The notes beneath the pieces are model-generated. The model was given only the letters and a program-made list of their open reading frames with translations, ran no database searches and was not told the origin of the DNA. The position numbers and the translations under genes were made by a program. From Bacillus sp. FSL H8-0547 (GTDB taxonomy: Bacteria > Bacillota > Bacilli > Bacillales > Bacillaceae), in the NCBI GenBank assembly GCA_038002745.1, contig JBBODD010000001.1, positions 248,001 through 312,000 of the forward strand: a stretch of DNA of 64,000 nucleotides, given 5' to 3'. Below are positions 61,467 through 64,000 of the stretch, one piece after another (the first letter of the stretch is position 1; each line of letters starts with the position of its first letter).

Positions 61467-62825
61467 TCATGAGAAAGCAGGCAAATACACATGAACTTCT
61501 GTCCCCTGTCCTTCTGAACTGTCAATGCGGATCTCGCCGTCATGTGCAGTGACAATTTTCCGGGCAATCGACAGGCCAAGCCCAGTTCCTCCAGTTCCTC
61601 TTGTACGTGCTTTATCCACTCTGAAAAACCGGTCAAAAACAAAAGGGAGATCTTCTTTGGGGATGCCGATCCCGCGGTCACTGATGCATAAATGAATCAT
61701 GTGCCCCTTTTGATCTATTGTGCATTCAATTTCTTCTTCACTGTATTTAAAGGCATTATCAAATAAGATAAACAGCAGCTGTTTCAGCTTTAATTCATCT
61801 GCAAACACCATTACTTCCGGCTTGAAAAAGTGATAGACCACCCTTCTTTGATACACCTGTTCCAGGCTTTTCCCTGTTTGTCGGCATAGAGCTGCTGCAT
61901 CTGTCCTTTTCGTTTCAGCCTGCATGTGTGCATCATTTTCTGCAAGCAGGAGGAGCTGCGCTGTCATCTCTTTCATTCTTACCGCTTCGGAATAAATGGC
62001 TTCTACTGCTTCTTCAAGCACTTCGGGCTTTTTAGAGCCCCATCGTTTCAGCAGGTTAGCGTAGCTTTCAATGACAGTCAGGGGAGTCTTCAGTTCATGA
62101 CTTGCATCAGACACAAACTGCTGCTGTTTTTCAAAATTCGTCTGAATCAGCCCGATCATTTTATTGAACGTTTCGGTCATTTGATGAAGTTCATCTTTTT
62201 TTGAACCGCTGTTTGTCTCTATTTTTTTAAACGTTTCTTTCTTTTGAATTTCTTCCATCGTTTGTATTAGCGTGTGGATGGGTTTCAGGATGATTCTGCT
62301 TAATGTGCTGCCAGCTGCAAAGATCGGCAGCAGCATAAAAAGCGAAGCCAGAGCAAGGACGACCTTCAGCCGGTCCATATCTTCATCAACATGCGAGAGG
62401 TTTTCTGTCACCTCAAGCTGGACAACTTCTCCGTCCGTCCAGATGAGAGGAATGGCCGCCCTGGAGAAGGTATCACCACCGGATTTGACAGTGCCGCTTA
62501 TTTCAGAAGCTGAGTAATCCGGATCAAAATCTGAACGGTATTCTCCTTTTTTAGAAACAGTGGCAAACTGCCTGGACGACTCATCAATGATTCGGATCAT
62601 TCCATCTGCCGGTAAATACGCTCTTAAAAGATTCGTTGTGTTCATCGTTCTGCCGTCTTCTTCCTTCAAAGCTGCTGCAACGGCATGAGCCTGATTCTCG
62701 GTTCGTTCAACCTCGCGATCAAGAGTGATTGTTAAAAAAAGAAAATAGATGGCCGCATGAATGCCAAGGACAATAATCAGCATCCATACCGTTGAAAAAA
62801 GCTGGATTTTATGGCTGATTTTCAT
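61467..62825 (-). CDS. ykoH: Sensor histidine kinase YkoH
   Basis: 452 aa. Two transmembrane segments (about 8-30 and 153-175) around an extracellular loop, HAMP, HisKA with FVSDASHELKTPLTVIESYA, and HATPase with FILFDNAFKYS, DRGIGIPKEDL, GTGGTGLGLSIA. Autophosphorylates and passes phosphate to YkoG. The start overlaps the regulator stop by 4 nt. Signal unknown; neighbouring PepSY proteins may modulate it. Confidence 0.9.
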   Translation of the reverse strand: MKISHKIQLFSTVWMLIIVLGIHAAIYFLFLTITLDREVERTENQAHAVAAALKEEDGRTMNTTNLLRAYLPADGMIRIIDESSRQFATVSKKGEYRSDFDPDYSASEISGTVKSGGDTFSRAAIPLIWTDGEVVQLEVTENLSHVDEDMDRLKVVLALASLFMLLPIFAAGSTLSRIILKPIHTLIQTMEEIQKKETFKKIETNSGSKKDELHQMTETFNKMIGLIQTNFEKQQQFVSDASHELKTPLTVIESYANLLKRWGSKKPEVLEEAVEAIYSEAVRMKEMTAQLLLLAENDAHMQAETKRTDAAALCRQTGKSLEQVYQRRVVYHFFKPEVMVFADELKLKQLLFILFDNAFKYSEEEIECTIDQKGHMIHLCISDRGIGIPKEDLPFVFDRFFRVDKARTRGTGGTGLGLSIARKIVTAHDGEIRIDSSEGQGTEVHVYLPAFS

Positions 62826-63514
62826 TCTGCAGGCTCCTTGATGGAATACCCGACTCCTCTTGAAGTGTGGATGAGAGGCTGATGATAGCTGCTGTCGATT
62901 TTCTTCCTCAGATAACGTATGTACACATCAACAACATTTGTGTCGCCGTAGTAATCAAATCCCCACACTGCGTTTAGAATCTGCTCCCTGTTTAAAACCT
63001 GATTTTTATGTGAAAGCAAGTACACAAGAAGATCGAATTCACGCGGCGTTAATTCAATTGAGTCATCACCTCGTGTTACGTCCCTCGTTTTTATGTTCAC
63101 CATAAGATTTCCCGCCTTTAGAATGTCTGCTTCCTTCAGAACATTTGCAGGCTTCGCTGCACGAAGGCACACTCTGATCCTTGCAAGGAGTTCTTCAATC
63201 TGAAAAGGCTTTGTTATATAATCATTTGCTCCCTGATCAAGTCCGCTCACTTTATCCGGCAGGGTATCACGGGCTGTCAAAAGAATTACCGGTGTTTGTC
63301 CATCCTGTGCCCTGAGCCGTCTCAGCACTTCTAAACCAGTAACCCCGGGCAGCATGACATCAAGAAGGATGCAGTCCCATGAAGAAGAACGGATTTCCTC
63401 GAGCGCTTCAAGGCCGTCATGTACAGAATGGACGCTGTACCCTTCAAATTCCAGCTCAAGCTTCAGAACACGCGCAATTTTCACTTCATCTTCCACGACC
63501 AGAATTTTTTCCAT
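62822..63514 (-). CDS. ykoG: OmpR-family response regulator YkoG
   Basis: 230 aa. Receiver domain with acidic pocket VVEDE, phospho-acceptor CILLDVMLPG (Asp53), and KPF switch lysine. C-terminal winged helix (IELTPREFDLLVYLLSHKNQ, DTNVVDVYIRYLRKKID). Its promoter lies in the 127 bp divergent from the glycerophosphodiesterase gene. Targets unknown; probably its own operon. Confidence 0.92.
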   Translation of the reverse strand: MEKILVVEDEVKIARVLKLELEFEGYSVHSVHDGLEALEEIRSSSWDCILLDVMLPGVTGLEVLRRLRAQDGQTPVILLTARDTLPDKVSGLDQGANDYITKPFQIEELLARIRVCLRAAKPANVLKEADILKAGNLMVNIKTRDVTRGDDSIELTPREFDLLVYLLSHKNQVLNREQILNAVWGFDYYGDTNVVDVYIRYLRKKIDSSYHQPLIHTSRGVGYSIKEPAE

Positions 63515-63641
63515 ACTAACTCCCCTGTATTTTTTACTTGCAGTATATCACAGTTCCATGATAACTCTTACCGTCCAGCTGGCAAACATTCCTAAACTGG
63601 GGTACTATAAAAAGACAAGCTTGAACGGGAGGGACAGATTT

Positions 63642-64000
63642 ATGGAAACAATTGTGATTGCTGCTGCAGTCATTTTACTGGCAGTTATTTATTTCATAAA
63701 AAAGACTTCACACCGCGGGCAAGCAAAATCAATGCTGACAATTGCCCACAGGGGAGCTTCGGGATATGCACCCGAGAACACCCTGGCATCCTTTGACAAG
63801 GCGATGGACATGAAAGCCGACTTTATCGAAATTGATCTCCAGCTGAGCAAAGACGGAAGACTGATGGTGATTCACGACGATTCTGTCGAGCGGACAACAA
63901 ACGGCAAAGGCAATGTACGCGACTTGACCAGCCAGGAACTTCAGGCTCTGGATGCAGGGAGCTGGTTTGATCCCGTTTTTGCAGGAGAGCGCATCCCAAC
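63642..64000 (+). CDS. Glycerophosphodiester phosphodiesterase, membrane-anchored (5' part)
   Basis: First 119 codons; the gene leaves the right edge. A signal anchor (METIVIAAAVILLAVIYFI) precedes the GDPD barrel start: IAHRGASGYAPENTLASF, DFIEIDLQLSKDGRLMVIHD and RTTNGKGNVRDLT, carrying the catalytic histidines and metal-binding acids. It hydrolyses glycerophosphodiesters to glycerol-3-phosphate, probably outside the membrane. GGGAGGG site. Cannot judge C-terminus. Confidence 0.92.
   Translation, partial: METIVIAAAVILLAVIYFIKKTSHRGQAKSMLTIAHRGASGYAPENTLASFDKAMDMKADFIEIDLQLSKDGRLMVIHDDSVERTTNGKGNVRDLTSQELQALDAGSWFDPVFAGERIP

Overview
The window is a chromosomal segment of an endospore-forming Bacillaceae (Bacillota). 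Evidence: S-box riboswitches, strong AGGAGG-type ribosome sites with some TTG/GTG starts, an alpha/beta-type SASP, sporulation kinase KinE, a Spo0E-like phosphatase and a YjcZ-type micropeptide. From memory, gene order resembles the B. subtilis mtn-ogt-kinE-ykrP-ktrD-htpX-ykrK-sspD-rsgI-sigI-ykoY-ykoX-ykoV-ligD-tnrA-ykoGHIJ neighbourhood, but rearranged and interrupted by accessory genes. It is therefore probably a relative outside the subtilis group. No rRNA, tRNA, prophage, insertion sequence or CRISPR array was seen.

Layout. 1-5.4 kb: methionine salvage (mtnW partial, mtnE, mtnU, mtnK, mtnA) with two SAM riboswitches. 5.4-7.4 kb: GNAT acetyltransferase, ArsR-type regulator and a long array of 52-bp repeats. 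7.4-17 kb: kynA, ogt, kinE, ykrP, a B12-binding radical SAM protein, four small genes and a secreted 5'-nucleotidase. 17-27.9 kb: pbpC, ktrD, htpX/ykrK, SASP, sigI-rsgI, ykoY, ykoX and uppP. 28-36.6 kb: aldehyde dehydrogenase, Ku/LigD end joining with an embedded HAD phosphatase, a membrane protein, MarR, mobA, small genes and tnrA. 36.6-43.3 kb: chemotaxis receptor, more 52/53-bp repeats, an NprR-like quorum sensor with a three-copy peptide precursor divergent from a subtilisin, ohrA/ohrR and a Spo0E-like gene. 43.5-50.6 kb: two lipoproteins, a double-AbrB regulator and a LacI-controlled sugar oxidoreductase/isomerase operon. 50.6-64 kb: ECF sigma/anti-sigma pair, BI-1 protein, glycerate operon, yuaF-floT, YjcZ micropeptide, ykoGHIJ and a partial glycerophosphodiesterase.

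The item most worth follow-up is 39.2-42.0 kb. It holds an XRE-TPR receptor gene followed after 22 nt by a 51-aa exported precursor ending in three tandem nonapeptides, whose DNA copies differ only at synonymous positions. The divergent subtilisin promoter region carries three copies of a TTTCCCAATA motif. Together these look like a self-contained NprR/NprX-type peptide signalling module driving an extracellular protease. Also notable are three loci of 52/53-bp repeats, two genes with apparent ATT start codons, tandem TnrA boxes, an S-box with a branched P3 insertion, and distinct LacI-type and cre operators before the sugar operon.
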